DNA of 64,000 bases. Origin: an uncultured Selenomonadales bacterium (GTDB lineage: Bacteria; Bacillota; Negativicutes; Acidaminococcales; Acidaminococcaceae). The notes under the pieces are model-generated. The model was given only the letters and a program-made list of their open reading frames with translations, did not search any database and was not told the origin of the DNA. The stretch is taken from NCBI GenBank assembly GCA_900315345.1, contig OMYP01000007.1, positions 124,001 through 188,000 on the forward strand, written 5' to 3'. Of this stretch, positions 25,526 through 34,637 are shown in pieces. The stretch's first letter is position 1. Every line of letters starts with the position of its first letter. The translations under genes and the position numbers were made by a program.

Positions 25526-26718
25526 TCAGCCGGGGAAGAAAGGCCAGAACATAGGAATCAAAATCAGGGAGATTACGAAGCAAACGATTACCAGACCGGT
25601 ACCTGCTTTTACGTAGTCCATGAATTTGAATCCGCCGGGGCCTAATACCAGGGTGTTAGGCGGCGTGCCTACCGGGGTAGCGAATGCGCAGGATGCTGCA
25701 ACGGCGATAGCCATCAGAACGGCTGCCGGATCAGCGCCCAGCTGTTTGGAGATTGCGATACCGATCGGGCACAGCAGAGCTGCGGATGCCGTGTTGGACA
25801 TGAACTGGGTCAGGCCGCAGGACAGGATAAACAGTACGGCGGTAACTACCATCGGGGACGGGGAACCGCCCATCAGACCTACTGCCCATTCAGCGATAAC
25901 TTTGCCGGCGCCGGTCTTGCTCATAGCAGAAGATACGGGCATCATGCCGGCGAACAGGAAAATGGTTACCCAGTCGATGGAAGCATAAGCCTGTTTTTCA
26001 GTTAAGCAGCCGGTCAGTACGGAAACGATAGCGCCGGTGATGGCGGCCATTTCCAGTGTAACGCCTTTGATACCCAGAGCCATGGTCAGAACTACGGCTA
26101 ACAGGATGATACCGGAAACAGCCATCTTCGTGGAAGAAGTTTCGTTAGCTTCAATTTCCTGTTCAACTTCCGTATCTTCGGAAATCGTACGTTTCGGTAA
26201 CAGGTGTTTGCCGATGAACATCATGTAAATCAGGGCTGCCAGGGTCAGAGGGATACCAATCTTCGCGAATTCAAAGAATCCGAAAGCGCGGTAGCCGGCC
26301 TGTTCCAGAGCGCCGGATGCGATGATGTTAGGAGGCGTACCTACCAGGGTGATGATACCGCCAACGCCGCAGGCGAATGCCAGAGGCATCAGTTCGGTAG
26401 AAGCAGGGATCTTTGCTGCTGCGCACACGCCCAATACTACAGGCAGTTTTCACCGGTACCGGTGAATCTTACAACGGTTTCACCGATTTTCTGAGCCAGG
26501 CCGGTGTAGAACATTGCTGCGCCTACAACGAACATACCTGCGAACAGAACAACGGTGGAGTTGGACAGGCCGCTAAATACCTGTTTTGCAGGGATAAATC
26601 CCAGCAGGCCGCAGGCGATAGAGCCAGCCATAGCAGTAACTGCCAGAGGAATGATTTCGGTAACGAAGAATAAGGCAATTACGGCTAACAGAATAAGACA
26701 CTTTGTGGACTGAGCCAT
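25526..26718 (-). pseudogene. DASS/SLC13-type dicarboxylate transporter, broken by 79-bp deletion
   Basis: This second copy of the Na+:dicarboxylate transporter lacks 79 bases present in the paralogue (11134-11212 there). The junction is at about 26446/26447, inside the first substrate-binding hairpin. Adding 79 bases gives exactly 1272 bases, the same 423-residue length as the repaired copy 1. The N-terminal frame ends after 93 residues just past FTGTGEN; the C-terminal ~300 residues (TELMPLAFACGVGG... TPPN, MSNTASAALL, TPPN) are open but out of frame. Outside the lesion, the copies are close, differing mostly in a cytoplasmic loop (KRTISEDTEVEQE versus KRELDADQEIEQE). An extended -10 promoter and a hairpin leader lie upstream. 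Whether the loss is real, reversible or an assembly artefact is open. Confidence 0.88.
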
Positions 26719-26751
26719 TATATAACTCCTCCTCTTTTAAAATTTATATCG

Positions 26752-26792
26752 AGCGTACGGCCTAATACGCAGCGGGCAGTGTTCCGTACGCT
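26752..26792 (-). promoter_or_regulatory. Leader hairpin of DASS copy 2
   Basis: A perfect 9-bp stem AGCGTACGG (26752-26760) with CCGTACGCT (26784-26792) encloses a 23-base loop in the leader. No T-run follows. It could affect stability or control. Confidence 0.45.
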
Positions 26793-26830
26793 TAATATAC
26801 AACTATGGAATTCTCAAGGTTCTTGGCATT

Positions 26831-26839
26831 ATTATAGCA
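26831..26839 (-). promoter_or_regulatory. Extended -10 promoter of DASS copy 2
   Basis: The minus strand reads TGCTATAAT with TATAAT at 26831-26836. The leader is about 110 bases. The rest of 26840-26979 holds no gene. Confidence 0.55.
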
Positions 26840-26979
26840 CTACTTTTCAAATTTTAAAAGTATGTATGACACAATTTTGCCACATTTTTTGAAAACCCAT
26901 TTTCATTGAAAAAGACGAACGTCTTTTCCCGACAAACTTTTCGATTTGTCAATACCCAATACGGGCAACTGAATCATTC

Positions 26980-27032
26980 TTTAAAAAAGCCTGTTCCGAA
27001 TGAACGATATGAACATTCAGAAACAGGCTTAT
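26980..27032 (-). terminator. Terminator of the propionate operon
   Basis: AAGCCTGTTCCGAATG (26987-27002) pairs with CATTCAGAAACAGGCTT (27014-27030) with one mismatch region, followed on the minus strand by CTTTTTTAA. It is about 35 bases past the mmdB stop. Confidence 0.8.
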
Positions 27033-27063
27033 GGTACTAAAGACTACTTGCCGGAAATGCTAA

Positions 27064-28197
27064 TTATTTGCCGGCAGGTCCGATCATAGCCAGCATGGTG
27101 CCCGCTGCAACAGCGGTACCGATAACGCCTGCTACGTTGGGGCCCATAGCGTGCATCAGCAGGAAGTTGGAAGGATTAGCCTTCTGACCTACAACCTGGG
27201 ATACACGGGCAGCCATCGGAACGGCGGATACGCCGGCCGAACCGATCAGCGGATTTACCTTGCCGCCGGAGGCAATCTTCATGAACTGACCAAAAATACA
27301 ACCCAGCATAGTACCAGCTGCGAAAGCTACCAGGCCTAAGCAGATGATCAGGATGGTGTCATATTTCAGGAACTTGTCTGCTTCCATGGTTAAACCAGTA
27401 CCTACAGACAGGAAGATCGTTACGATGTTCATCAGCGCGTTCTGTGCGGTGTCGCTCAGACGGTCCAGGCAGCCGGCTTCCTTATACAGGTTGCCCAGCA
27501 TCAGCATACCAATCAGGGCGCATACCGGAGGCAGCAACAGGGAAATGAAAATCGTGGAGAAAATCGGGAAAATGATACGTTCAAACTTGGTTACCGTACG
27601 CAGCTGGTCCATTTTAATGGCACGGTCGGCTTTGCTGGTGCACAGCGTCATGATAGGAGGCTGGATCAGCGGAACCAGGGACATGTAGGAGTAAGCTGCT
27701 ACTGCGATAGCGCCCAGCAGATGGGGAGCCATCTTTACAGTCAGGTAAATAGCGGTCGGGCCGTCAGCACCACCGATGATACCGATGGCAGCTGCTTCAC
27801 GCAGGTCGAAGCCCAGCAGCATAGCGCCGATTAAGCATACGAATACGCCGCCCTGGGCAGCAGCGCCCAGCAGCAGGGTCTTCGGGTTGGCGATCAGGGG
27901 ACCGAAGTCAGTCATGGCGCCAACGCCCATGAAAATCAGCGGAGGGAAGATTTCGTGGTTGATACCGTACAGGATTACCTGCATTACGCCAGGATCAGTG
28001 GTAAAACCTGTCTTGGGGATATTGCCCAACAGGCAGCCGAATGCGATGTTGGACAGCAGCAGAGGTTCGAAACCTTTGCCGATAGCCAGGTAGAGCAATA
28101 CTAAGCCTACCAGGAGCATGATTACGTTGCCGCTGGTCATGCCTTCGAAACCGGAGTCATTCCAAACGGACTGGAGAGATACAATCAGAGCTTCCAT
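27064..28197 (-). CDS. mmdB: Methylmalonyl-CoA decarboxylase beta subunit (Na+ pump), copy 2
   Basis: This 377-residue beta subunit closes the propionate operon. It takes the carboxyl group from carboxybiotin, decarboxylates it and exports Na+. The [10 protein letters not shown] motif, the [19 protein letters not shown] segment and multiple membrane helices match OadB/MmdB/GcdB. It is about 97% identical in sequence to the copy at 8763-9896. The gene follows the biotin carrier gene with a 128-base gap. The start at 28197 has AGGAC upstream and equals the family start. The assignment to methylmalonyl-CoA rather than glutaconyl-CoA or oxaloacetate rests on the operon with mutase and epimerase. 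Confidence 0.93.
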   Translation of the reverse strand: MEALIVSLQSVWNDSGFEGMTSGNVIMLLVGLVLLYLAIGKGFEPLLLSNIAFGCLLGNIPKTGFTTDPGVMQVILYGINHEIFPPLIFMGVGAMTDFGPLIANPKTLLLGAAAQGGVFVCLIGAMLLGFDLREAAAIGIIGGADGPTAIYLTVKMAPHLLGAIAVAAYSYMSLVPLIQPPIMTLCTSKADRAIKMDQLRTVTKFERIIFPIFSTIFISLLLPPVCALIGMLMLGNLYKEAGCLDRLSDTAQNALMNIVTIFLSVGTGLTMEADKFLKYDTILIICLGLVAFAAGTMLGCIFGQFMKIASGGKVNPLIGSAGVSAVPMAARVSQVVGQKANPSNFLLMHAMGPNVAGVIGTAVAAGTMLAMIGPAGK

Positions 28198-28325
28198 TTA
28201 TAGTCCTCCACTCAAATTAAATTTTGATGGTTCAAAAAAGGGTAATGAGACGGTTACCCCTATTTGCCAATCCTGAGCGGTTCCCGAAGGAACCACTCAA
28301 ACTGGCAATTAAAACTTCATTTAAA

Positions 28326-28715
28326 TTACATAACGATCATTACGTCGCCGGTGTTAACAGTAGAGCCTGCGGATACGCGAACGTCAGCGATGGTGCCGTC
28401 AGCCGGAGCCATGATTTCGTTCTGCATTTTCATAGCTTCCAGAATCAGCAGAACCTGGCCGGATTTAACAGCGTCGCCAGCTTTGCATTTAACTTCCAGA
28501 ACTTTACCAGGCATCGGAGCGGTAACAGTAGCAGCGCCAGCAGCTACAGGTTTAGCAGCCGGAGCCGGAGCAGCAGCCGGAGCCGGAGCAGCTTTCGGAG
28601 CCGGAGCAGCAGCGCGCGGAGCAGCAGCACGCGGAGCAGCAGCAACAGCGCCGCCCTTTTCTTCAACTTCTACTTCATATGCAGTACCGTTAACGGTGAT
28701 AGTATAAGCTTTCAT
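28326..28715 (-). CDS. mmdC: Biotin carboxyl carrier protein of methylmalonyl-CoA decarboxylase
   Basis: The 129-residue subunit carries biotin on Lys96 in EAMKMQ (residues 93-98) and shuttles the carboxyl group between the alpha and beta subunits. The N-terminal ~22 residues (MKAYTITVNGTAYEVEVEEK) are followed by an Ala/Pro linker (about residues 24-62) and the lipoyl/biotinyl domain from about 63. The linker DNA contains short in-frame repeats of 15-base type, which probably vary in length among strains. It lies between the delta and beta subunit genes. Confidence 0.94.
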   Translation of the reverse strand: MKAYTITVNGTAYEVEVEEKGGAVAAAPRAAAPRAAAPAPKAAPAPAAAPAPAAKPVAAGAATVTAPMPGKVLEVKCKAGDAVKSGQVLLILEAMKMQNEIMAPADGTIADVRVSAGSTVNTGDVMIVM

Positions 28716-28769
28716 GGATATAAATCCTCCCTTGAAATTTTTATTAGGTTATTTAGGTTATAAACCTTA

Positions 28770-29120
28770 TTACATAAACGGTTTTACAGTCTGTGCTTCC
28801 GCACGGGCGCCAACAGCCCAAGAAGCAGCAGGAGCTGCAATGCGTACAGCAGTAACATTTTCAGCACCGCCGCAGGCAGCTACTGCAGCTGCGATAACAG
28901 CCGCAATTTCTTCGCTCTTGTCTTCTACAACCGGTGCAGCAACAGCGGCAGCAGCGGGAGCAGCAGCTACAGGAGCAGCAGCTTTAGGAGCTGCTTTCTT
29001 TTTTGTGGGATCAACCATTTCGATTACATGCATCAGAACGCCGAGAACGATCAAAACGCCGAATACGACGGTCATGTTGATGATAGCAACCAGAAATGGG
29101 TTGTTAGTTACAGGACCCAT
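28770..29120 (-). CDS. mmdD: Decarboxylase delta subunit, OadG/MmdD type
   Basis: The 116-residue protein has one N-terminal membrane helix (about residues 10-33, IINMTVVFGVLIVLGVLMHVI), an Ala/Pro-rich linker and a C-terminal segment IAAVIAAAVAACGGAENVTAVRIA found in decarboxylase delta/gamma chains. In MmdD and OadG it holds the alpha subunit onto the membrane complex. It is immediately followed by mmdC and preceded by mmdA. Confidence 0.88.
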   Translation of the reverse strand: MGPVTNNPFLVAIINMTVVFGVLIVLGVLMHVIEMVDPTKKKAAPKAAAPVAAAPAAAAVAAPVVEDKSEEIAAVIAAAVAACGGAENVTAVRIAAPAASWAVGARAEAQTVKPFM

Positions 29121-29178
29121 TCAATTCACCTCGTTTATATGTTTAAAAAATTAAGCGTCGAGATTTGCCTGGTATAAA

Positions 29179-30711
29179 TTATACCGGGAAATTGCCATGG
29201 CGTTTTGCCGGACGGCTCTCACGTTTGGTTTCCAACATATGCAGGGCGCTGATAACTGCCGGACGGCTGTTCTTCGGCTCGATAATGATATCTACCATGC
29301 CGCGTTCAGCTGCAATGTACGGAGTAGCGAATTTATCAACATATTCTGCGGTGCTCTTCTTCTGGGTTTCCGGATCCTGTTTCTTGAAGATGATGTTGGC
29401 AGCGCCAGCAGGTCCCATAACTGCGATTTCAGCAGTCGGCCAAGCGATAACCTGGTCTGCGCCCAGTTCCTGAGAGCACATTGCCAGATAAGAACCGCCG
29501 TAAGCTTTACGGGTAACCAGAGTAATCTTCGGAACAGTAGCTTCGGAGTATGCATACAGCATCTTTGCGCCGTGACGGATGATTCCGCCGTATTCCTGTA
29601 CGGTGCCGGGCAGGAAGCCAGGTACGTCTACCAGGTTCAGGATAGGAATGTTGAATGCGTCGCAGAAGCGAATGAAGCGGGAGGATTTATCGGATGCGTT
29701 GATATCCAGGCAGCCTGCCATAACTTTCGGCTGGTTAGCAATGATACCTACGGTCTCGCCGTCCATACGTGCGAAGCAGGTGATGATGTTCTGTGCCCAG
29801 TATTTCTGGTTTTCATAGAATTCACCATTATCAACGATGGCTTTGATTACATCGTACATATCATATGCTGCATTGCTGTTGTCCGGGCAGATGCTGTTCA
29901 GGGATTCTTCCGTACGGTTCGGATCATCGCCGGTATCAACGATCGGAGCGGTTTCCATGTTGTTGGAAGGCAGGAAGCTTAACAGATAACGGATCTGCTG
30001 GATGCAGTCAGCGTCATCTTCAGCAGCGAAGTTCGCAACGCCGGAACGGGAGTTGTGGGTCATAGCGCCGCCCAGCTGTTCCTGGGTAACTTCTTCGCCG
30101 GTAACGGATTTAACAACCGCAGGTCCGGTGATAAACATTTTGGAGGTTTCTTTTACCATGTAGATGAAGTCGGTCAGGGCCGGGCTGTAAACAGCGCCGC
30201 CTGCGGACGGTCCCATGATAGCGGAAATCTGGGGGATAACGCCGGAGGAAATGGTGTTGTTAAAGAACAGTTTGCCATAGCCGCCCAGTGCGTCGATTGC
30301 TTCCTGGATACGAGCTCCGCCGGAGTCGTTCAGGCCAATGCACGGAGCACCCATTTTCAGGGCCAGTCTCTGAACTTTGGCAATTTTGTTGGCATGCATT
30401 TCACCCAGGGAACCGCCTTCAACGGTGAAGTCCTGTGCAAATACATAAACCAGACGACCATCTACTGTGCCGTAACCAGTGGTTACGCCTTCACCAGGCA
30501 GGTCTTTCTTTTCCTGGCCGAAGTTGGTGCAACGATGACGAACGAAGCGGTCCAGTTCTACGAAGGAACCTTCGTCCATCAGGGCAGCAATTCTTTCGCG
30601 GGCGGTCATTTTGCCTTTTTCATGCTGTTTTTCAACAGCCTTCGGGCCGCCGCCACCCAGAATTACTTCGGACTTTTTGAGCATTTTCTCAATTCTTTCT
30701 TGAGTAGTCAA
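29179..30711 (-). CDS. mmdA: Methylmalonyl-CoA decarboxylase alpha subunit (carboxyltransferase)
   Basis: The 510-residue enzyme moves the carboxyl group of (S)-methylmalonyl-CoA to biotin on the carrier subunit, giving propionyl-CoA. It is a full-length two-domain crotonase-like carboxyltransferase with an N-half motif FAQDFTVEGGSLGEMHANKI, the acyl-CoA pocket SGGARIQEA, and a C-half DVPGFLPGTVQEYGGIIRHGAKMLYAY. Related subunits occur in propionyl-CoA carboxylase; the absence of a biotin carboxylase in the operon favours decarboxylation. A stable hairpin (30763-30787) separates it from the epimerase gene. Confidence 0.95.
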   Translation of the reverse strand: MTTQERIEKMLKKSEVILGGGGPKAVEKQHEKGKMTARERIAALMDEGSFVELDRFVRHRCTNFGQEKKDLPGEGVTTGYGTVDGRLVYVFAQDFTVEGGSLGEMHANKIAKVQRLALKMGAPCIGLNDSGGARIQEAIDALGGYGKLFFNNTISSGVIPQISAIMGPSAGGAVYSPALTDFIYMVKETSKMFITGPAVVKSVTGEEVTQEQLGGAMTHNSRSGVANFAAEDDADCIQQIRYLLSFLPSNNMETAPIVDTGDDPNRTEESLNSICPDNSNAAYDMYDVIKAIVDNGEFYENQKYWAQNIITCFARMDGETVGIIANQPKVMAGCLDINASDKSSRFIRFCDAFNIPILNLVDVPGFLPGTVQEYGGIIRHGAKMLYAYSEATVPKITLVTRKAYGGSYLAMCSQELGADQVIAWPTAEIAVMGPAGAANIIFKKQDPETQKKSTAEYVDKFATPYIAAERGMVDIIIEPKNSRPAVISALHMLETKRESRPAKRHGNFPV

Positions 30712-30762
30712 GTTTTGACACCTCCATAAATTATTGGGAGAACTTATTTTTATATATTACAC

Positions 30763-30787
30763 CCCGCCCGTATTTTTGACGGGCGGG
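30763..30787 (-). other. Intercistronic hairpin between epimerase and mmdA
   Basis: CCCGCCCGT (30763-30771) pairs with ACGGGCGGG (30779-30787). There is no T-run, so it looks like an mRNA processing or stability element rather than a terminator. Confidence 0.55.
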
Positions 30788-30829
30788 TAATGTAATCAGA
30801 AAAACATACAAACCGATATATCTCTTAAA

Positions 30830-31249
30830 TTAAGCTTTGTGGGGAGTGCAGAGCTCTAACAGGATGCCGACAGATTTCGGATGAACAAAAGCGATATCCA
30901 TTCCGCCAGCGCCGCCGCGAGGTGCTTTGTCGATCATTCTGCCGCCTTTTTCCTGTACGTCAGCAATAGCAGCTACCAGATCGTCAACCAGCAGAGCTAC
31001 ATGCTGGATGCCCTGGCCGTTCTTGGCAATGTATTTGCCGATAGGGCCGTCATTGTTTTCGGTGATGTCTACCAGCAGTTCGATTAAGTTCGGACCGCAT
31101 TTAATAAATACAGTTTTTACACCCTGTTCAGGTACTGCTTCTTCACCGGTGCATTCCAGGCCCAGAACATCCGTATAGAATTTCTTGGAAACATCCAAAT
31201 CCTGGCAGGCAACACCAATGTGATCAATCTTCGATACTGTAAATGCCAT
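30830..31249 (-). CDS. mce: Methylmalonyl-CoA epimerase
   Basis: The 139-residue enzyme interconverts (R)- and (S)-methylmalonyl-CoA between mutase and decarboxylase. It belongs to the vicinal oxygen chelate (glyoxalase) fold: metal ligands are visible in KIDHIGVACQDL (His), the central GIQHVALLVDD (His) and the C-terminal GILLELCTP (Glu). Size and motifs match known epimerases. It is between meaB and mmdA. Confidence 0.95.
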   Translation of the reverse strand: MAFTVSKIDHIGVACQDLDVSKKFYTDVLGLECTGEEAVPEQGVKTVFIKCGPNLIELLVDITENNDGPIGKYIAKNGQGIQHVALLVDDLVAAIADVQEKGGRMIDKAPRGGAGGMDIAFVHPKSVGILLELCTPHKA

Positions 31250-31297
31250 AATGAATCTCCTCCTAATAAAATAAATTATTTATTTTAAGGCACCGAC

Positions 31298-32239
31298 TTA
31301 TTTGAGCACCTTAGAAACGATAGTATCCACCACAGTGTACGGTTCAGTTTCCCTGCGCTGCAGCTTTTCGATAGTTTCATCAAATTCAGCTGTACGAACC
31401 ACGTTCTTATCTATATAACGGTTAACCCTAACGTTGACCATATCCGTAACCTCGGATTTGATCCGTGCTCTGCGGATATCAGTCAGTTTGCCGGTTTCGG
31501 TCAGGAACTTCTGATGAGCCAGAATGGAATCAACAACCTCTGCAGTTCCCTGATCCTTGCTGGCAATCGTACGATTGATAGGAGGACGCCAGCCGGCATT
31601 TTTCTCGTTGTTTAACTCCAGCATCATTTCCATTTCAATATTCAGTTTATCAGCGCCTTCCCGATCAGCTTTGTTGATCGTGAGTAAATCGCCGATTTCA
31701 AGAATACCTGCTTTAATAGCCTGGATATCGTCACCCATTCCCGGGATAACTACTACCATCGTGGTATCTGCCGTTTTTACAATGTCTACTTCTGACTGAC
31801 CTACGCCGACAGTTTCTACCAGGATAATATCCATGCCGAATGCATCCATCAATTTAACGGCATCGCCGGCTTTCTGGGATAAACCACCCAGACTTCCGCG
31901 AGTCGCCATTGAACGGATAAAAATTCCGGAATCCATCATCAGATCCATCATCCGGATACGGTCGCCCAAAATGGCACCGCCGGAATACGGGCTTGTGGGG
32001 TCGATGGCAACAATGCCAACCGTTTTTCCGCGCCTGCGAAATTCTTTTGCGATCTTATCGGTCAATGTAGATTTACCAGCACCGGGAGGCCCTGTAATAC
32101 CAATTACATATGCATGCCCCGTGTGTGTGTAAATCTTGGTCATTATATCAACTGCATTATCATATTCGTTTTCAACTGCTGTAATGCCTTTGGAAAGTGC
32201 AAGACGATTATGCTTCAAAATTTCTTCTACAATGTCCAT
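31298..32239 (-). CDS. meaB: MeaB/ArgK-type G3E GTPase, mutase chaperone
   Basis: The 313-residue GTPase loads and protects the B12 cofactor of methylmalonyl-CoA mutase. The P-loop GPPGAGKST is at about residues 50-58, and the DPTSPYSGGAILGDRIRM, ETVGVGQSE and NKADREGADK motifs follow. It lies immediately downstream of the mutase small subunit and upstream of the epimerase, the usual genetic link. Confidence 0.94.
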   Translation of the reverse strand: MDIVEEILKHNRLALSKGITAVENEYDNAVDIMTKIYTHTGHAYVIGITGPPGAGKSTLTDKIAKEFRRRGKTVGIVAIDPTSPYSGGAILGDRIRMMDLMMDSGIFIRSMATRGSLGGLSQKAGDAVKLMDAFGMDIILVETVGVGQSEVDIVKTADTTMVVVIPGMGDDIQAIKAGILEIGDLLTINKADREGADKLNIEMEMMLELNNEKNAGWRPPINRTIASKDQGTAEVVDSILAHQKFLTETGKLTDIRRARIKSEVTDMVNVRVNRYIDKNVVRTAEFDETIEKLQRRETEPYTVVDTIVSKVLK

Positions 32240-32279
32240 AGCTTTTTATCACACCGCCTTGTTGATAATAGTTATGAAA

Positions 32280-32312
32280 GATGCAAGCCGGGTTCTAGCC
32301 CGGTCTTGCATC
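32280..32312 (-). other. Intercistronic hairpin between mutase small subunit and meaB
   Basis: GATGCAAG and CTTGCATC (32280-32287 and 32305-32312) with inner CCGGG/CCCGG pairing form a stable stem. Only TTTC follows on the minus strand, so it may be a leaky attenuator. Confidence 0.5.
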
Positions 32313-32330
32313 TTAGATTTTAAGAAGGAA

Positions 32331-32720
32331 TTACTTTACGTTAGCGTTGATGAAGTCAACAACTTTGCTGGTCGGGGTGCCAGGGGTAAATACTTCAGCA
32401 ATACCAGCAGCCTTCAGGCCAGGGATATCAGCATCAGGAATTACGCCGCCGCCGATAACCAGAACGTCGGTCATGCCTTTTTCTTTCAGCAGTTCAACAA
32501 CTTTCGGGAACAGGGTGTTGTGAGCGCCGGACAGCAGGCTCAGAGCAACAACATTAACGTCGTCCTGCAGAGCAGCTTCAGCAATCTGTTCGGGGGTCAG
32601 ACGAATACCAGTGTAGATAACTTCAAAACCAGCATCGCGCAGAGCACGAGCTACAACTTTTGCACCACGGTCATGTCCATCCAGGCCCGGTTTAGCAACT
32701 AATACTTTAATGTTAGCCAT
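32331..32720 (-). CDS. Methylmalonyl-CoA mutase small subunit (B12-binding)
   Basis: The 129-residue protein is a free-standing cobalamin-binding domain. The DxHxxG motif is visible as D14-G-H16-D-R-G19; His16 is the lower axial ligand of the cobalt. The [11 protein letters not shown] loop follows. Together with the large subunit it forms the mutase that converts succinyl-CoA to (R)-methylmalonyl-CoA. The split into catalytic and B12 proteins is like some archaeal and clostridial-type enzymes. It follows the large subunit gene by 35 bases. Confidence 0.94.
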   Translation of the reverse strand: MANIKVLVAKPGLDGHDRGAKVVARALRDAGFEVIYTGIRLTPEQIAEAALQDDVNVVALSLLSGAHNTLFPKVVELLKEKGMTDVLVIGGGVIPDADIPGLKAAGIAEVFTPGTPTSKVVDFINANVK

Positions 32721-32754
32721 TTCTATATACCTCCGTTATTTGCTTTAATGTAAA

Positions 32755-34401
32755 TTATAATGCGGTATGAGCTTTGTATTCGCCAAATACCTGACGCATT
32801 ACGCCGCAGATTTCGCCTTCGGTTGCATACGCTTCAACAGCGTCCAGAATCAGCGGAACCAGGTTAACGCTTTCGTCAGCGCAGGCAGCCTTCAAGGCAG
32901 CCAGGGTAGCTTCAACTTTAGCGTTGTCGCGGGTTGCTTTTACTTTGGCAATCTTTTCAGCCTGCAGTTTGCCTACGGAACCGTCTACGCGCAGCAGGTT
33001 TTTCGGAGGTTCTTCTTCCTGGGTGAATTTGTTAACGCCAACGATGATACGACGGCCAGCTTCGATATCCATCTGCCATTTGTAAGCGGAATCCTGGATT
33101 TCTTTCTGGATGTAGCCCTTAGCAATAGCTTCCGGAGCGCCACCGATTTCGTCGATCTTCTGGATGTAATCCCAAGCTTCTTTTTCGATCTTGTTGGTCA
33201 GAGCTTCTACATAGTAGGAGCCGCCCAGCGGGTCGATGGTATCAGCCAGGCCAGATTCGTAAGCAACGATCTGCTGAGTACGCAGAGCGATGGTAACGGA
33301 TTCAGTGGTCGGCAGAGCCAGAGCTTCGTCCTTGGAGTTGGTGTGCAGGGACTGGGTGCCACCCATAACAGCTGCTGCAGTCTGTAAAGCAACACGAACG
33401 ATGTTGTTGTTGGGCTGCTGAGCGGTCAGCATGGAACCAGCGGTCTGAGTGTGTACACGCAGCATCATGGATTTAGCTTTCTTAGCGCCAAAGCGTTCTT
33501 TCATAACTTTAGCCCATACGCGACGGGAAGCACGGAATTTAGCAACTTCTTCCAGTACGTTGTTATGAGCATTCCAGAAGAAGGACAGACGGCCGGCAAA
33601 AGCGTCAACGTCCATACCAGCTTTGATAGCAGCTTCTACATAAGCGATGCCGTCAGCGATGGTGAATGCGATTTCCTGAGAAGCGGTGGAACCAGCTTCA
33701 CGGATGTGGTAACCGGAAATGGAGATGGTGTTCCATTTCGGAACGTATTTGGCGCAATATTCAAAAATGTTGGTGATCAGACGCATGGAAGGCTTCGGCG
33801 GGAAAATGTAGGTGCCGCGTGCAGCATATTCTTTCAGAATATCGTTCTGAATGGTGCCGCGCAGTGCGTCAGAGGGAACACCCTGTTTCTTAGCAACAGC
33901 AATGTACATGCACAGCAGTACGGATGCCGGAGCGTTGATGGTCATGGAGGTGGAAACTTTGTCCAGGGAGATCTGGTCAAACAGGATTTCCATATCTGCC
34001 AGGGAGTCGATAGCTACGCCTACTTTACCAACTTCGCCTTCAGCCATCGGATCGGTGGAATCATAACCGATCTGGGTCGGCAGGTCGAATGCGCAGGACA
34101 GGCCGCTGCCACCGTTAGCTAACAGGTAACGATAACGTTTGTTGGATTCTTCAGCAGTGGAGAAACCAGCATACATACGCATGGTCCAGAATTTACCACG
34201 GTACATGGTCGGCTGTACGCCACGGGTGAAGGGATATTCTCCAGGAAAGCCGAGGTCTTTTTCATAATCAAAGCCTTCGATATCCAGAGGGGTATACAGA
34301 CGATTGGGTTCCAGGTGTGCACGTTCCGGGAATTTGGCGCTGGCCGCATCAGCTTTCGCCATGTACGCATCAAATCCCGCTTTCAGAGTTTCATTTGCCA
34401 T
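32755..34401 (-). CDS. Methylmalonyl-CoA mutase large (catalytic) subunit
   Basis: The 548-residue catalytic subunit has the TIM-barrel mutase domain, with [43 protein letters not shown], the [10 protein letters not shown] stretch and [16 protein letters not shown]. It lacks the C-terminal B12 domain, which is encoded by the next gene. I chose the start at 34401 ([10 protein letters not shown]), with AAGGAGG eight bases upstream; the longer reading to 34530 is leader sequence. A 236-base structured gap separates it from the CoA-transferase gene. Confidence 0.94.
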   Translation of the reverse strand: MANETLKAGFDAYMAKADAASAKFPERAHLEPNRLYTPLDIEGFDYEKDLGFPGEYPFTRGVQPTMYRGKFWTMRMYAGFSTAEESNKRYRYLLANGGSGLSCAFDLPTQIGYDSTDPMAEGEVGKVGVAIDSLADMEILFDQISLDKVSTSMTINAPASVLLCMYIAVAKKQGVPSDALRGTIQNDILKEYAARGTYIFPPKPSMRLITNIFEYCAKYVPKWNTISISGYHIREAGSTASQEIAFTIADGIAYVEAAIKAGMDVDAFAGRLSFFWNAHNNVLEEVAKFRASRRVWAKVMKERFGAKKAKSMMLRVHTQTAGSMLTAQQPNNNIVRVALQTAAAVMGGTQSLHTNSKDEALALPTTESVTIALRTQQIVAYESGLADTIDPLGGSYYVEALTNKIEKEAWDYIQKIDEIGGAPEAIAKGYIQKEIQDSAYKWQMDIEAGRRIIVGVNKFTQEEEPPKNLLRVDGSVGKLQAEKIAKVKATRDNAKVEATLAALKAACADESVNLVPLILDAVEAYATEGEICGVMRQVFGEYKAHTAL

Positions 34402-34637
34402 TCTCAAATCCTCCTTAAAATTAAAAATATAAATTTTTTCACAATGCAGATTGGACAGTTCCGCATCGCGGTGAGAGTGTCCGTCAGAGACGGTTTTTAT
34501 GGCAAGATCCGCAAGGGATCGAGTCAACAATCATAATTGGACAGTTATGATTTGGGGATGGGGCCGGTCACCGACCCCATCCGATACCATATTGTAAACT
34601 ATTTTACACAATAATTCAAGCTTTTACTGAATTATTT
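34402..34637 (-). promoter_or_regulatory. Structured intercistronic leader of the mutase gene
   Basis: The gap contains a stem GGATGGGG/CCCCATCC (34556-34563 with 34575-34582), AATCATAA/TTATGATT (34529-34536 with 34545-34552), CCGT/ACGG (34481-34484 with 34490-34493) and the repeated 10-mer TTGGACAGTT at 34451 and 34537 (plus-strand reading). No T-run follows the largest stem. It is much longer than the other gaps in this operon. Confidence 0.45.

Noticed and set aside
34402-34530. N-terminal extension of the mutase large subunit
   Set aside because: The added 43 residues have no family match, and AAGGAGG is placed for the start at 34401.
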